From Methylomonas koyamae (lineage in GTDB: Bacteria > Pseudomonadota > Gammaproteobacteria > Methylococcales > Methylomonadaceae), in the NCBI RefSeq assembly GCF_001644025.1, contig NZ_LUUK01000174.1, positions 1 to 32,830 of the forward strand: a stretch of DNA of 32,830 bases, read 5' to 3'. How positions within the stretch are numbered: the first letter of the stretch is position 1; each line of letters opens with the position of its first letter. The notes under the pieces were generated by a model. The model was not told where the DNA came from. It ran no database searches and saw nothing but the letters and a program-made list of their open reading frames with translations. Of the stretch, positions 17,049 through 26,121 are shown in pieces. The translations under genes and the position numbers were made by a program.

Positions 17049-19874
17049 ATGGACTACAAACAAACCCTGAACCTCCCCAAGACCGAGTTCGCGATGAAAG
17101 CCAATCTGGCTCAACGCGAGCCGGAGATGCTGAAACAGTGGAACGAAAACCAGCTGTATCAAAAAATTCGCGAGGTTTGCGCCGGCCGGCCCAAATTCAT
17201 TTTGCACGACGGCCCCCCTTACGCCAACGGTGCAATTCACATCGGTCATGCCGTCAATAAGGTCCTGAAGGATATCATCGTCAAATCGAAGACCCTGGCC
17301 GGTTTCGATGCACCCTATGTGCCGGGATGGGATTGCCACGGCTTGCCGATCGAATTGATGGTTGAAAAGTCGGTCGGCAAGGCCGGCGTCAAGGTTTCGC
17401 CGGCCGAATTTCGCAAGGAATGCCGCGCTTACGCCAAGAAACAGGTTGGCATTCAAAAAGAAGAGTTCATTCGTCTCGGGGTATTGGGCGATTGGGACAA
17501 TCCCTATCTGACGATGGATTTCGCCTTCGAGGCCGACATCGTCCGCGCCTTGGGTCGCATCGCCGCCAAGGGCCATCTCAGCAAGGGTTTCAAGCCGGTG
17601 CATTGGTGTACCGATTGCGGTTCGGCGCTCGCCGAGGCGGAAGTCGAATACGAGGACAAGCATTCGCCGGCGATCGACGTGCGCTTTGCCGTCGTCGACG
17701 AGCATGCCTTCATGGAAAAATGCCATCACGCCGGCGACCGCGAAGGTAAAGGCCCGCTGTCGGTGGTGATCTGGACTACCACGCCGTGGACCTTGCCCGC
17801 CAACCAGGCCGTGGCTTTGAATCCGGAGCTGGAATACGCCGTGGTGCAATGCGAGATCGACGGCCAGACCGAGCGGCTGCTATTGGCCGAGGCCTTGTTG
17901 AAAGACGCCGTGTTGCGTTACGGTATCGGTGAGCACCACATCGTCGGCTACTGCAAGGGCAACGCGCTGGAAGGCTTGTTGTTGGAGCATCCGTTCTATG
18001 ACCGGCAAGTGCCTATCATCCTCGGCGAACACGTCACCACCGATGCCGGTACCGGCGCCGTGCATACCGCCCCCGGCCACGGCCAGGAAGACTACGTGGT
18101 CGGCATGAAATATGACCTGCCGGTCGATAATCCGGTCGGCGGTAACGGCGTGTTTCTGCCCGGTACCGAGTTATTCGCCGGCCTACACGTATTCAGTGCC
18201 AACGACAAAGTACTGGACGTGTTGCGCGAACGCGGAAAGCTGTTGCACCACCATGCCTTGCTACACAGCTACCCGCATTGCTGGCGGCACAAAACCCCGA
18301 TCATCTTCCGCGCCACGCCGCAATGGTTTATTTCGATGAACCAAAATGGTCTGCGCGACACTGCATTGAACGAAGTCAAGCGCGTCGATTGGGTGCCGGA
18401 TTGGGGCCAGGCACGCATCGAGGCGATGATTTCCAATCGCCCGGACTGGTGCGTCTCGCGCCAGCGCACCTGGGGTGTGCCGATTGCCTTTTTTGTGCAT
18501 AAAGAAAGCGGCGAGCTGCATCCGCGCAGTGCCGAATTGATCGAACGAGTCGCGCAGCGTATCGAACAACACGGCATTGATGCCTGGTTCGAGCTGGATG
18601 CGGCTGAGTTATTGGGTGCCGAAGCGGAAGACTACGAAAAAGTCGCTGACACGTTGGATGTCTGGTTCGACTCCGGCGTGACCCACGCCGCCGTGTTGGA
18701 ACGGCGCGAGCAACTGAAATTTCCGGCCGATTTGTATCTGGAAGGCTCGGACCAACATCGCGGTTGGTTCCAGTCGTCGCTGATGGCTTCCGTGGCGATG
18801 AACGATGTCGCGCCTTATAAAGAGGTCTTGACCCACGGCTTCACGGTCGATGCCGAAGGCAAGAAAATGTCCAAATCCAAGGGCAACGTGGTGCTGCCGC
18901 AGACGGTGATGAAATCGCTGGGCGCCGACGTGCTGCGGCTTTGGGTGGCCAGCACCGATTACCGTTACGAAATGTCGGTCTCCGACGAAATCTTGAAACG
19001 CACTTCCGACGCCTATCGCCGCTTGCGCAATACCGCGCGCTTTTTGCTGGCAAATCTGGACGGCTTCGACCCGGCTCAGCATTTGGTCGGTAAAAACGAC
19101 CTGCTGGCACTGGACCGCTGGGCGGTCGACAAGGCCTGGCAGTTGCAGGAAGAAATCAAAACGGCTTACGACGATTACCAATTCCAGGTGATCTATCAAA
19201 AAGTGCTGAACTTCTGCAGCATCGACTTGGGCGGCTTTTATCTGGACATCGTCAAGGACAGGCAATACACGGCCAAGGAAGATTGTCTGGCGCGCCGCTC
19301 CGGCCAAACTGCGATGTATCACGTGGTGGAGGCGTTGGTACGCTGGCTGGCACCCATTACCAGCTATACCGCCGACGAAATCTGGTCTGTCATTCCCGGC
19401 CAGCGCGGTGAATCGGTATTTATGGAAACCTGGTACCAAGGCCTGTTCCCGTTGGAGGCCGATGCCACGATCAATCGCGACACTTGGGACAAGGTCATGG
19501 CAGTGCGCGCGGCGGTTTCCAAGGAACTGGAAGCCCTGCGTAAAGACGGGGCGATTGGCGCGTCGTTGAATGCCGAAGTCGAACTTTACTGCGACGAGGT
19601 CTACGGCGCGGAATTGAACAAGCTGGGCAAGGAGCTGCACTTCATCTTCATTACGTCGAACGCCGGCGTTTCCGATATGCGATTCTGTCCGGACGATGCG
19701 GTCGTAACCGACATCGACGGCTTGAAGGTCAAGGTCAGCGTCTCCGAACAACAAAAATGCGTGCGTTGCTGGCATCAGCGCTACGACATCGGCGAACATC
19801 CGGAGCATCCGGAGTTGTGCGGCCGGTGCGTCGAGAACGTGGCGGGCGTAGGCGAGACGCGATTGTATGCTTAA
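17049..19874 (+). CDS. ileS: Isoleucyl-tRNA synthetase
   Basis: A 941-residue class I synthetase, the normal length for the bacterial type. HIGH is at residues 64-67 ([10 protein letters not shown]), KMSKS at 606-610, and the large CP1 editing domain lies between them. The C-terminal zinc site is intact (C904, C907, C924, C927). It charges tRNA-Ile and edits misactivated valine. The ileS-lspA order is the classic proteobacterial arrangement; ribF, which often precedes, is absent here. The gene overlaps lspA by eight bases. Confidence 0.99.
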   Translation: MDYKQTLNLPKTEFAMKANLAQREPEMLKQWNENQLYQKIREVCAGRPKFILHDGPPYANGAIHIGHAVNKVLKDIIVKSKTLAGFDAPYVPGWDCHGLPIELMVEKSVGKAGVKVSPAEFRKECRAYAKKQVGIQKEEFIRLGVLGDWDNPYLTMDFAFEADIVRALGRIAAKGHLSKGFKPVHWCTDCGSALAEAEVEYEDKHSPAIDVRFAVVDEHAFMEKCHHAGDREGKGPLSVVIWTTTPWTLPANQAVALNPELEYAVVQCEIDGQTERLLLAEALLKDAVLRYGIGEHHIVGYCKGNALEGLLLEHPFYDRQVPIILGEHVTTDAGTGAVHTAPGHGQEDYVVGMKYDLPVDNPVGGNGVFLPGTELFAGLHVFSANDKVLDVLRERGKLLHHHALLHSYPHCWRHKTPIIFRATPQWFISMNQNGLRDTALNEVKRVDWVPDWGQARIEAMISNRPDWCVSRQRTWGVPIAFFVHKESGELHPRSAELIERVAQRIEQHGIDAWFELDAAELLGAEAEDYEKVADTLDVWFDSGVTHAAVLERREQLKFPADLYLEGSDQHRGWFQSSLMASVAMNDVAPYKEVLTHGFTVDAEGKKMSKSKGNVVLPQTVMKSLGADVLRLWVASTDYRYEMSVSDEILKRTSDAYRRLRNTARFLLANLDGFDPAQHLVGKNDLLALDRWAVDKAWQLQEEIKTAYDDYQFQVIYQKVLNFCSIDLGGFYLDIVKDRQYTAKEDCLARRSGQTAMYHVVEALVRWLAPITSYTADEIWSVIPGQRGESVFMETWYQGLFPLEADATINRDTWDKVMAVRAAVSKELEALRKDGAIGASLNAEVELYCDEVYGAELNKLGKELHFIFITSNAGVSDMRFCPDDAVVTDIDGLKVKVSVSEQQKCVRCWHQRYDIGEHPEHPELCGRCVENVAGVGETRLYA

Positions 19875-20346
19875 GTGGTTATGGGTTTCCGTATTGGTGT
19901 TGGTGCTCGATCAGGCCAGCAAACTGGCGATCGACGCCCACTTTCAGCTCTACGAATCAATTCCGCTGTTGCCGAATTTCAATTTGACTTACGCCCGCAA
20001 TACCGGCGCCGCGTTCAGTTTTCTGGCCCAGGTCGGGGGATGGCAGCGCTGGCTGTTCGCCGGACTGGCGGTAGTGATGAGCAGTATTATCGGCATTTGG
20101 CTGTACAGGCTGAAACGGCACGAAACCATGATGGCCTGGGCCTTGTCGCTGGTGTTGGGCGGGGCGATCGGCAATCTGATAGATCGGGTCGCCTATGGCT
20201 ACGTGATCGATTTTCTCGATGTTTTTTACCGGGATTGGCACTGGCCCGTCTTTAATATTGCGGATTCGGCGATCTGCGTCGGCGTTGGCTTGATGGTGTT
20301 GGAGAGCTTCGGCATCGGGCGACGAACGGCGGAGGTTCTGGAGTAG
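19867..20346 (+). CDS. lspA: Lipoprotein signal peptidase (signal peptidase II)
   Basis: A 159-residue inner membrane aspartyl protease with four membrane helices. It cleaves the signal peptide of diacylglyceryl-modified prolipoproteins. The family blocks are present: [23 protein letters not shown] and NIADSAI. By position the catalytic aspartates are probably D115 and D133. The ATG lies inside the 3' end of ileS (overlap of eight bases), so translation is coupled. Confidence 0.98.
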   Translation: MLKWLWVSVLVLVLDQASKLAIDAHFQLYESIPLLPNFNLTYARNTGAAFSFLAQVGGWQRWLFAGLAVVMSSIIGIWLYRLKRHETMMAWALSLVLGGAIGNLIDRVAYGYVIDFLDVFYRDWHWPVFNIADSAICVGVGLMVLESFGIGRRTAEVLE

Positions 20347-20432
20347 CGTTGCGCCAACCAGTTGACTTGCCGCAACGAACCCTATCGGTTGCGCGATTGG
20401 TATCGGTAAATTGCGGCGTCGGTTGAGGATCT

Positions 20433-20461
20433 AAGGCTCGCCAGTTTGGCGAGCCTTTTTG
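20433..20461 (+). terminator. Rho-independent terminator after ileS-lspA
   Basis: A 10-bp or longer perfect stem (AGGCTCGCCA at 20434-20443 with TGGCGAGCCT at 20447-20456), a three-base loop and a T run to 20461. It ends the ileS-lspA transcript. It sits directly beside the pgi stop codon on the other strand, but the reverse strand has no T run after the hairpin. Confidence 0.85.
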
Positions 20462-20463
20462 TA

Positions 20464-22104
20464 TCAAGCTTTCCGTAAGCGTTTGTAAGCGTTGATCAAA
20501 CCATTGGTAGAAGAGTCGTGGTCGTCGATGACATCCTCATTCTTCAATTGCGGAAGAATGGCGCGAGCCAGCACTTTGCCGAGTTCCACGCCCATCTGGT
20601 CGAACGAATTGATGTTCCAGATCACGCCTTGCACAAAGATTTTGTGTTCGTAAAACGCGATCAGCATCCCTAGCGTTCTCGGCGTCAGCTTTTTGAATAA
20701 AAAGGCATTGGACGGTTTATTGCCTTCGAAAATTTTCGAGGCAATCAGCGCGTCGTCCAGATTAGGTTCGTGACTTAGATCGTTACGGACTTCGGCTTCG
20801 GTCTTGCCGCGCATTAGCGCTTCGGCCTGCGCCAGGAAATTGGAAATCAGGATGTCGTGATGATCCGGCAAATCGTACTGGCTCTGAGCCGCCGCCAAAA
20901 AGTCGCCGGGTATCAGTTTGGTGCCTTGGTGGATCAACTGAAAAAACGCATGCTGGCCGTTGGTGCCGGGCTGGCCCCAGATGATGGGGCCGGTGTTGTA
21001 ATCGACTTTGTCGCCATTGACCGTCGCGCTCTTGCCGTTGCTTTCCATGTCGCCCTGCTGGAAATAGTCGGCGAAGTATTTTAGCGATTGCGCATACGGT
21101 AGGATTGCGTAGGTTTCGGCTTCGAAGAAGTTGTTATACCAAATCCCAAGTAGGCCCATGATGACCGGGATATTTTGCTGATAGGGCGCGGTACGAAAAT
21201 GTTGGTCGGCCAAGTGCGCGCCCATCAACAGCTCCTCGAAGTTGTCCATCCCGATGTACAACGCGACCGACATGCCGATCACCGACCACAGCGAATAGCG
21301 GCCACCGACCCAGTCCCAGAATTCGTACATATTCCGCGGGTCGATGCCGAATTCCTTGACCTTTTCTTCGTTGGTGGAAATCGCAATGAAGTGTTTGGCC
21401 ATGTGTCCGGGGTCGCGCGCGGTTTTGAGAAACCAGTTGCGCGCCGAACGTGCGTTGGTCATGGTTTCCTGGGTCGTGAAGGTTTTGGATGAAATCAAAA
21501 ACAGGGTGGTTTCCGGGTTTAGCGGCGCCAGGGTTTCGACGATGTCGGTTTGATCGACATTCGAAACGAAGTGGGCTTTCAAGCCTTCCTTGCCGTAGGG
21601 GGTTAGCGCGGTATCGACCATTTTCGGCCCTAAATCGGAGCCACCGATACCGATATTGACGATGTCGGTAATCGCCTTGCCGGTATAGCCGGTCCAGGCG
21701 CCGGAACGGACTTGTTCGGTGAATACCCGCATGCGCGACAACACGGCGTTGATTTCGGGCATGACGTCCTCGCCCCGAAAATAAACCGGCGTGTTGCTGC
21801 GATTTCGTAGCGCGGTATGCAAGACAGCGCGTTTTTCCGTGGTATTAATGATGGAGCCGGAGAACATCGCCTCGGTTTTTTCCTTCAGCTTGGCGCGTTC
21901 CGCAAGCTGAATCAACAGCGGCAGCGTTTCCTCGGTGATGAGATTCTTGGAGTAATCAAACAGTAAATCATTGAAGGTCACCGAGAAGTTGTCGAAGCGA
22001 TGTTTATCCTTGTCGAACGCATCCTTCATGCAAAATTTGCCGGCAATTTGTTGGTGGTGTTGTTTGACGGCTTTCCATTCGGCGGATTCGATTAGTTTGG
22101 ACAT
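20464..22104 (-). CDS. pgi: Glucose-6-phosphate isomerase
   Basis: A 546-residue enzyme interconverting glucose 6-phosphate and fructose 6-phosphate in the cytoplasm. The PGI signature blocks are present: [28 protein letters not shown], and near the C-terminus [11 protein letters not shown]. Length is normal. In methane or methanol users it links the fructose 6-phosphate of the ribulose monophosphate cycle to glucose 6-phosphate and oxidation. It is transcribed alone from a near-consensus promoter at 22184-22213. Confidence 0.98.
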   Translation of the reverse strand: MSKLIESAEWKAVKQHHQQIAGKFCMKDAFDKDKHRFDNFSVTFNDLLFDYSKNLITEETLPLLIQLAERAKLKEKTEAMFSGSIINTTEKRAVLHTALRNRSNTPVYFRGEDVMPEINAVLSRMRVFTEQVRSGAWTGYTGKAITDIVNIGIGGSDLGPKMVDTALTPYGKEGLKAHFVSNVDQTDIVETLAPLNPETTLFLISSKTFTTQETMTNARSARNWFLKTARDPGHMAKHFIAISTNEEKVKEFGIDPRNMYEFWDWVGGRYSLWSVIGMSVALYIGMDNFEELLMGAHLADQHFRTAPYQQNIPVIMGLLGIWYNNFFEAETYAILPYAQSLKYFADYFQQGDMESNGKSATVNGDKVDYNTGPIIWGQPGTNGQHAFFQLIHQGTKLIPGDFLAAAQSQYDLPDHHDILISNFLAQAEALMRGKTEAEVRNDLSHEPNLDDALIASKIFEGNKPSNAFLFKKLTPRTLGMLIAFYEHKIFVQGVIWNINSFDQMGVELGKVLARAILPQLKNEDVIDDHDSSTNGLINAYKRLRKA

Positions 22105-22183
22105 ATATTAGTGAGACAGGATGAGAGATTCTTTCAGCTGATCAGAACAGATCGGCGCAGTTTGGGAGAGAATTCATAACCCC

Positions 22184-22213
22184 ATTATAAAGATTGTCTT
22201 TGATTGCTGACAA
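22184..22213 (-). promoter_or_regulatory. Candidate sigma-70 promoter of pgi
   Basis: Read on the minus strand, TTGTCA (22213-22208) and TATAAT (22189-22184) are 18 bases apart. The -10 hexamer is exact and the -35 differs in one base. The leader to the pgi ATG at 22104 would be about 70 bases. Confidence 0.6.
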
Positions 22214-22333
22214 AAAAAATTGAACATAGCCGGTCGCCAACTATTGCCTTTCTTTGGATAGGGTGATGTGCTAGAGTTAGCGCCGGTTTAAGGCCGATTC
22301 GAGCGGATTTCTTGCACGGCGGCTTTAACGATA

Positions 22334-22353
22334 TTCGTGCATAAGTGCATGAA
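22334..22353. repeat. Imperfect dyad upstream of the copper-protein-like gene
   Basis: TTCGTGCA (22334-22341) and TGCATGAA (22346-22353) are inverted copies with one mismatch, four bases apart, 40-60 bases before the ATG at 22394. CATAAT at 22355-22360 just after it could be a -10 box, with no clear -35; an activator binding at the dyad would fit that arrangement. The pattern is seen; its function is inferred. Confidence 0.35.
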
Positions 22354-22393
22354 TCATAATAAAAAATGATATTAGAACACGGGAAGGGTGTAT

Positions 22394-22987
22394 ATGAGAA
22401 ACTCACGCATAGTTAGAAAAGGCTTGCTGGTATTGTGGGGTCTGTTTTTTTCCTCCGCGCTTTGGGCGCACGGTGGCGCGGCCGGTACCGATACGGACCA
22501 ATGTAAATTCGAGCTGGAGAAAGACCACTGGATCCACTACACAGCCTATCAGCCCCAAGCTTATCCCGCCGAAGAATTCTGCGGCAATATCCCCGATACT
22601 GCTACGTTGACTCAATTGGTATTTGACTATCAAGATCAACGCTATCGCGGTATGGCGGTGGAATTCGAAGTCACCAAGGAGCCGGAAGGCAAACGGGTGT
22701 TTTTCCAGGGCGCCGAGAAACACAAATCCGGTACCGTCGTTCTGTCGTTGCCGCAGGGCGTGCCCGAGCAAGGCAAATACCTGATTCATATCACGCTGCT
22801 GCAAGATAACGGCGAGCGTTTGGACGCGCACATGGGCTTTAAAGCCGGAGCAGGTCAACCGACTAGCAAAGGTAGCATGGGGTTGTACGCCTTGGTTTTG
22901 TTTGCCGGTCTGTACATTCTTTATCTGTCCAACGCCGGATTCAAACGTCAAATCGACGGATTGTTGGGTAAAGCCAAGGAGTTTTAA
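22394..22987 (+). CDS. Exported, membrane-anchored protein with PmoD/AmoD-like architecture
   Basis: A 197-residue protein. ATG at 22394 is chosen over GTG at 22388 because GGAAGG lies six bases before it. Signal peptide residues 1-25 end in LWA, so the mature protein should begin with His26-Gly-Gly. Two cysteines (Cys37, Cys63) flank a His/Tyr-rich stretch (DHWIHYTAYQP), the second within EEFCGNIPD. A beta-rich domain follows and then one C-terminal membrane helix (about 168-186) with a short basic tail. The layout (signal, beta-sandwich, single C-terminal helix) is that of PmoD/AmoD, copper proteins of methane and ammonia oxidisers, and the motif pattern recalls a family of uncharacterised proteins I associate with such bacteria. 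Homology is inferred, not proven. It precedes a cupredoxin gene. Confidence 0.7.
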   Translation: MRNSRIVRKGLLVLWGLFFSSALWAHGGAAGTDTDQCKFELEKDHWIHYTAYQPQAYPAEEFCGNIPDTATLTQLVFDYQDQRYRGMAVEFEVTKEPEGKRVFFQGAEKHKSGTVVLSLPQGVPEQGKYLIHITLLQDNGERLDAHMGFKAGAGQPTSKGSMGLYALVLFAGLYILYLSNAGFKRQIDGLLGKAKEF

Positions 22988-23001
22988 GGCTTGCGGTATC
23001 C

Positions 23002-23033
23002 GCCATTCCGTCGGTGCTACGCGGCGGAATGGC
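23002..23033 (+). repeat. Hairpin between the two copper-protein-like genes
   Basis: GCCATTCCG (23002-23010) and CGGAATGGC (23025-23033) form a perfect 9-bp stem with a 14-base loop. No T tract follows, so it is at best a weak terminator; it may instead stabilise or process an mRNA shared by the two genes. Confidence 0.4.
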
Positions 23034-23114
23034 TTGGGCATTACACACGAGTATGCCCGCGTCGGAACAGTAGATGGACAGTATTAAGATTCGCCCCTCA
23101 GAGGTAAACCCGCC

Positions 23115-24023
23115 ATGTTCGAAAAGAACAAACTCGCATTCCTAGCCCCGTTAATCTGCCTGCTCTCGCTATCCACGGCCCGCGCGGTCGAGATCGAGGA
23201 TCACAACCAGATGATGAATCACGGCGACGGGCATCTGATGGACATGGAAGGCGCCATGGTGATGGGACAAAACACCGATACACTGCCCGGCGGCTGCGAA
23301 AAAATCGCCGCTACCAAAGAAATTACGGTTCGGGCTGGGCACAAGTATTCGGAGAAATTTCCTGGAACGATGTACGCGTTCGATCAGCAGGAGTTTCACT
23401 TCGAGCCTTGTACCAAACTCACCGTTCACTTCATCAATGAGGACCAAATTCGCCATCAATGGATGATGCACGGTCTGCCTAAGTATTTGTACCCGAAAGG
23501 CATGTTTCACCTGGAGGTCAGTGGTCCCGGTAAAGTGTCCGGCACTTTGATTTTGCCTCCCGGCGATAAAACCTATCTGGTGCATTGCGACATTGCCCAG
23601 CATATGGAAAAAGGCATGAAGGGCCAGTTGAAAGTCGGCAAGGGCAGTGAAGATTTGCCGAGTATTCCCGGCGTGACGCCAGCGGTGTTTCCGGACGATT
23701 ACAGCGGAAAGGTTTACGATCCTAAAGTCGACGCTCCGGTGACGCCGGTTGCCGTCGCTCAGCCGCCGGCACAGCCTGCCGCGCCAGTCGCCGCGCCCGC
23801 TCCGGAGCCCGGCTTTATCTCCGGCGGCTCCGTGATCGGCTTGGCAATCGGTCTGGTATTGGCCCCCTGGCTGGTCAAGCGCTTTAAAGGCATGTCGGCC
23901 GGCGAAATCGTCGCGACGTTGATTGAGCAAGCCGCTCATTTAGTGAGTGTCGCGATAGAGTTTATCGCTAAATTGATCAAATTGGTCGGTGGCAAAAAAG
24001 CGATTCCGCTCCCCGATAAATAA
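23115..24023 (+). CDS. Membrane-anchored cupredoxin with Met/His-rich N-terminus
   Basis: A 302-residue exported protein. The signal peptide is residues 1-24 (ending ARA). Residues 30-50 hold a Met/His-rich segment (three His, six Met) fit to bind copper. A cupredoxin domain spans about 65-175, with a complete type 1 copper ligand set: His114, then Cys158, His163 and Met168 in C-x4-H-x4-M order; Cys61 and Cys99 may form a disulfide. A Pro/Ala linker (about 210-238) leads to a membrane helix (about 243-261) and a further amphipathic and hydrophobic tail. It should carry electrons or copper at the periplasmic face. GAGGT lies nine bases before the ATG, and a strong terminator follows. The closest named family is uncertain. 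Confidence 0.85.
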   Translation: MFEKNKLAFLAPLICLLSLSTARAVEIEDHNQMMNHGDGHLMDMEGAMVMGQNTDTLPGGCEKIAATKEITVRAGHKYSEKFPGTMYAFDQQEFHFEPCTKLTVHFINEDQIRHQWMMHGLPKYLYPKGMFHLEVSGPGKVSGTLILPPGDKTYLVHCDIAQHMEKGMKGQLKVGKGSEDLPSIPGVTPAVFPDDYSGKVYDPKVDAPVTPVAVAQPPAQPAAPVAAPAPEPGFISGGSVIGLAIGLVLAPWLVKRFKGMSAGEIVATLIEQAAHLVSVAIEFIAKLIKLVGGKKAIPLPDK

Positions 24024-24036
24024 TTCGTTACTTATC

Positions 24037-24071
24037 AAGCCCCTGAAACTTGCGGTTTCAGGGGCTTTTTT
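24037..24071 (+). terminator. Rho-independent terminator after the cupredoxin gene
   Basis: A 13-bp perfect stem (AAGCCCCTGAAAC at 24037-24049 with GTTTCAGGGGCTT at 24055-24067), a five-base loop, and a T run to 24071. It ends the copper-protein transcript and separates it from the YqaA gene 16 bases later. Confidence 0.92.
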
Positions 24072-24086
24072 GCGGGACAAAACACC

Positions 24087-24509
24087 ATGCCGTTCGAATC
24101 CTGGGGCCTGATCGGTTTATTCGCCAGCGCCTTTATCTCCTCGACCGTCGCGCCGGGCGGATCCGAAGCGGTGCTGGCCTATTTGGTAAGCCGGCACGGC
24201 CACTCGGTGCTAGAGCTGGTAGCGATCGCGAGTGTCGGTAATACCCTGGGGGCGCTGACCACCTGGTGGCTAGGACAGTGGGGGGCGCAAAAATACCCGG
24301 CTGAATCCCTGGTCAAAGATCGGCAAAGATCGTTGCAAACGATCCGGCGCTGGGGGGCTTGGGCCTTGCTGCTTTCTTGGTTGCCTTTAATTGGCGATGG
24401 CCTGTGTTTTGCCGCCGGCTGGTTGAGGTTATCCTTTTTGGCCTCGCTGACCGCGATATTTTTCGGTAAAGTGCTGCGCTATATTGCCGTGGCTTACGTT
24501 TTCGTTTGA
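24087..24509 (+). CDS. YqaA-family (DedA/VTT-type) membrane protein
   Basis: A 140-residue membrane protein with the VTT/SNARE-associated fold seen in YqaA: an N-terminal re-entrant region with PGGSEAVLAYL, then GNTLGALTTWWLGQ, and SWLPLIGDGLCFAAGWLRL near the C-terminus. The family is related to DedA flippases for undecaprenyl phosphate or phospholipids, but the role of YqaA itself is not established. It lies directly after a strong terminator and so needs its own promoter, which I could not locate. The next gene starts seven bases later and is likely co-transcribed. Confidence 0.88.
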   Translation: MPFESWGLIGLFASAFISSTVAPGGSEAVLAYLVSRHGHSVLELVAIASVGNTLGALTTWWLGQWGAQKYPAESLVKDRQRSLQTIRRWGAWALLLSWLPLIGDGLCFAAGWLRLSFLASLTAIFFGKVLRYIAVAYVFV

Positions 24510-24515
24510 TCGCCT

Positions 24516-25277
24516 ATGAGTTTTTTCTCGCTCCCTCATTTTCCGTCGGTCGACTGTCAGGCTGAACACCGCTCGCGCGACTACCAGATCGCCGCGTTCA
24601 CGTTCGTGACTACCACGATCTGTCTGACCACCGATGGCTTCGCGCCGCAATTCATGCAATATCTACTGGCGTTTTTCGGCTGGCTGTTTTTGTTTGCTTG
24701 GTTGCGCGGCGAATGTAAATACGTGCGGACCCAGGTTGCGGTCGCCGTGACGTTTGCGGTGATTGGCGAATATTTCGCGTCGGTCTACATGAAGGGCTAC
24801 ATCTACCGTTTCGGCAACGTACCGGCTTACGTGCCGGCCGGGCACGGTCTGGTCTACTTGACTGCCGTGGCTTTGGGGCGCTCCGGATTGTTTCAACGCC
24901 ACGCTCGTCGGATCGCCGTGTTGGTGGTCGCTGCTTGCGGCGGTTGGGCGGCGGTCGGTCTGAGCGGCTTGGTACGGCTGGACATCATCGGCGCAGTGCT
25001 GTTTTTGGTGTTTTTAGCTTATCTGTTTAAAGGTCGCTCGCCGATGGTTTATCTCGGCGCGTTCTTTATTACCTCATGGCTGGAAATTGTCGGTACCGGC
25101 GCGGGCACCTGGGCTTGGGCCGAGATCGACCCGGCCTCGCATTTGCCCCAAGGTAATCCGCCCAGCGGCGTCGCGGCTTGGTATTGTCTGGTCGATGCGG
25201 TCGCGATTGCCGGCGCCGGGCCGGTACTGCAACTATTCGGCAAGACCGCGCAAGCCTTACAGCGGCAACGAGCTTGA
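24516..25277 (+). CDS. Unrecognised polytopic membrane protein
   Basis: A 253-residue protein with about seven hydrophobic helices after a polar N-terminal segment of about 25 residues. I do not recognise the family with confidence. Two conserved-looking loops stand out: EYFASVYMKGYIYRF followed by NVPAYVPAGHGLVY, and SWLEIVGTGAGTWAWAEIDP followed by NPPSGVAAWYC; acidic, aromatic and His residues at helix ends suggest a ligand or catalytic site within the membrane. These loops bring to mind carotenoid-biosynthesis-type membrane proteins (CruF-like), but this is a weak resemblance. It starts seven bases after yqaA with a poor Shine-Dalgarno, so translation may depend on the upstream gene. It converges with the MOSC gene (29 bases between). 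Confidence 0.8.
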   Translation: MSFFSLPHFPSVDCQAEHRSRDYQIAAFTFVTTTICLTTDGFAPQFMQYLLAFFGWLFLFAWLRGECKYVRTQVAVAVTFAVIGEYFASVYMKGYIYRFGNVPAYVPAGHGLVYLTAVALGRSGLFQRHARRIAVLVVAACGGWAAVGLSGLVRLDIIGAVLFLVFLAYLFKGRSPMVYLGAFFITSWLEIVGTGAGTWAWAEIDPASHLPQGNPPSGVAAWYCLVDAVAIAGAGPVLQLFGKTAQALQRQRA

Positions 25278-25306
25278 CGTCGTTGGGCGCGAACGGCTAG
25301 CCGAAT

Positions 25307-25867
25307 TTATTGATTCGCCGATTCGGTCCGCACCTCGATCAAGTTAACCGAATCGCCGACGCGAATTTTGCCGCCCGTCAAGATCCGCGCCGTGACGCCG
25401 CCATGCCCTCGCAGCGCGTTATAACTCCCCATGCCCAACTCGGCCGCTATCTTTGAACAAGGATCGCAAGGACCGGTCACTTGCATGCGAACTTCCTCGC
25501 CTATCGCCCATTCCAACCAGACACCCGGAAACAGTGAGCGCATTCCGATCAGATTCACGCCGGACACCAGCAGATTTCGCCGCAAGCGAATCGGGTTCAA
25601 TGTCGCAAGACCGCACCAGTTGGCAATGAGAGGCAAGTGTTCAGCTTGGAACAACGTCAATTCGCGCTTCGATGCCTGCCGGCGGGTAGCGCGGTGGTCG
25701 CCGAGCAAGCCTCGTCCCGGTTCGGCGATGGCCTCGCCGACCGATAGCGCCGGTTCCCGGCGCGACGGGCGTAAGATGATCGCTTCGATACGGCCCGTGG
25801 CGCTGAATTGCTGGCTGAGATCGCGGAGAGTCGTCATGGAGATCGGCACGGATAAATTGGATGGCAT
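25307..25867 (-). CDS. MOSC-domain protein
   Basis: A 186-residue protein in which a MOSC domain takes up most of the length. The conserved cysteine region is GPCDPCSKI (Cys134 and Cys137), followed by the LRGHGGVTARILTGG block typical of YiiM/MOSC proteins. MOSC domains bind the molybdenum cofactor or transfer sulfur; the standalone forms take part in detoxifying N-hydroxylated compounds or in other unknown reactions. The ATG at 25867 has AAGGG close upstream; an in-frame ATG at 25837 is possible but lacks a clear Shine-Dalgarno. It is divergent from the CRTAC1-like gene. Confidence 0.9.
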   Translation of the reverse strand: MPSNLSVPISMTTLRDLSQQFSATGRIEAIILRPSRREPALSVGEAIAEPGRGLLGDHRATRRQASKRELTLFQAEHLPLIANWCGLATLNPIRLRRNLLVSGVNLIGMRSLFPGVWLEWAIGEEVRMQVTGPCDPCSKIAAELGMGSYNALRGHGGVTARILTGGKIRVGDSVNLIEVRTESANQ

Positions 25868-26009
25868 AAGCCCTTGGTATTGGGGTTTCGGTAACCGGCG
25901 AGTGGTTCAGTCAGCCGTCAAGCGTTTTTGATATTCCATCGTCTATTCGTCGGCGCTTCTGGTACAAGCGTCCGCGGACGGGTGAGTAACTTCATTTCTT
26001 TTTCGGTCC

Positions 26010-26040
26010 GGTTAGGTTAGATTTTATCGGTCTTTATCGG
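26010..26040 (+). repeat. Short tandem direct repeats upstream of the CRTAC1-like gene
   Basis: GGTTAGGTTAG (26010-26020) is followed by TTTATCGG twice (26023-26030 and 26033-26040) with a 10-base period, about 80-110 bases before the ATG at 26122. Repeats spaced by one helical turn fit an activator site, but no clear promoter hexamers are adjacent. The remaining 250-base gap holds no gene that I can support. Confidence 0.35.
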
Positions 26041-26121
26041 CCGGAGCGCTTAGGATGTTTCATTCGGTTGCGATAGTAGCGTCGAACCTCACCCCCATCT
26101 CCATCGACCGAGAGTTGCCCC

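Noticed and set aside
18609-19808. 399-codon frame on the - strand
   Set aside because: Fully antisense to ileS with no recognisable motif.
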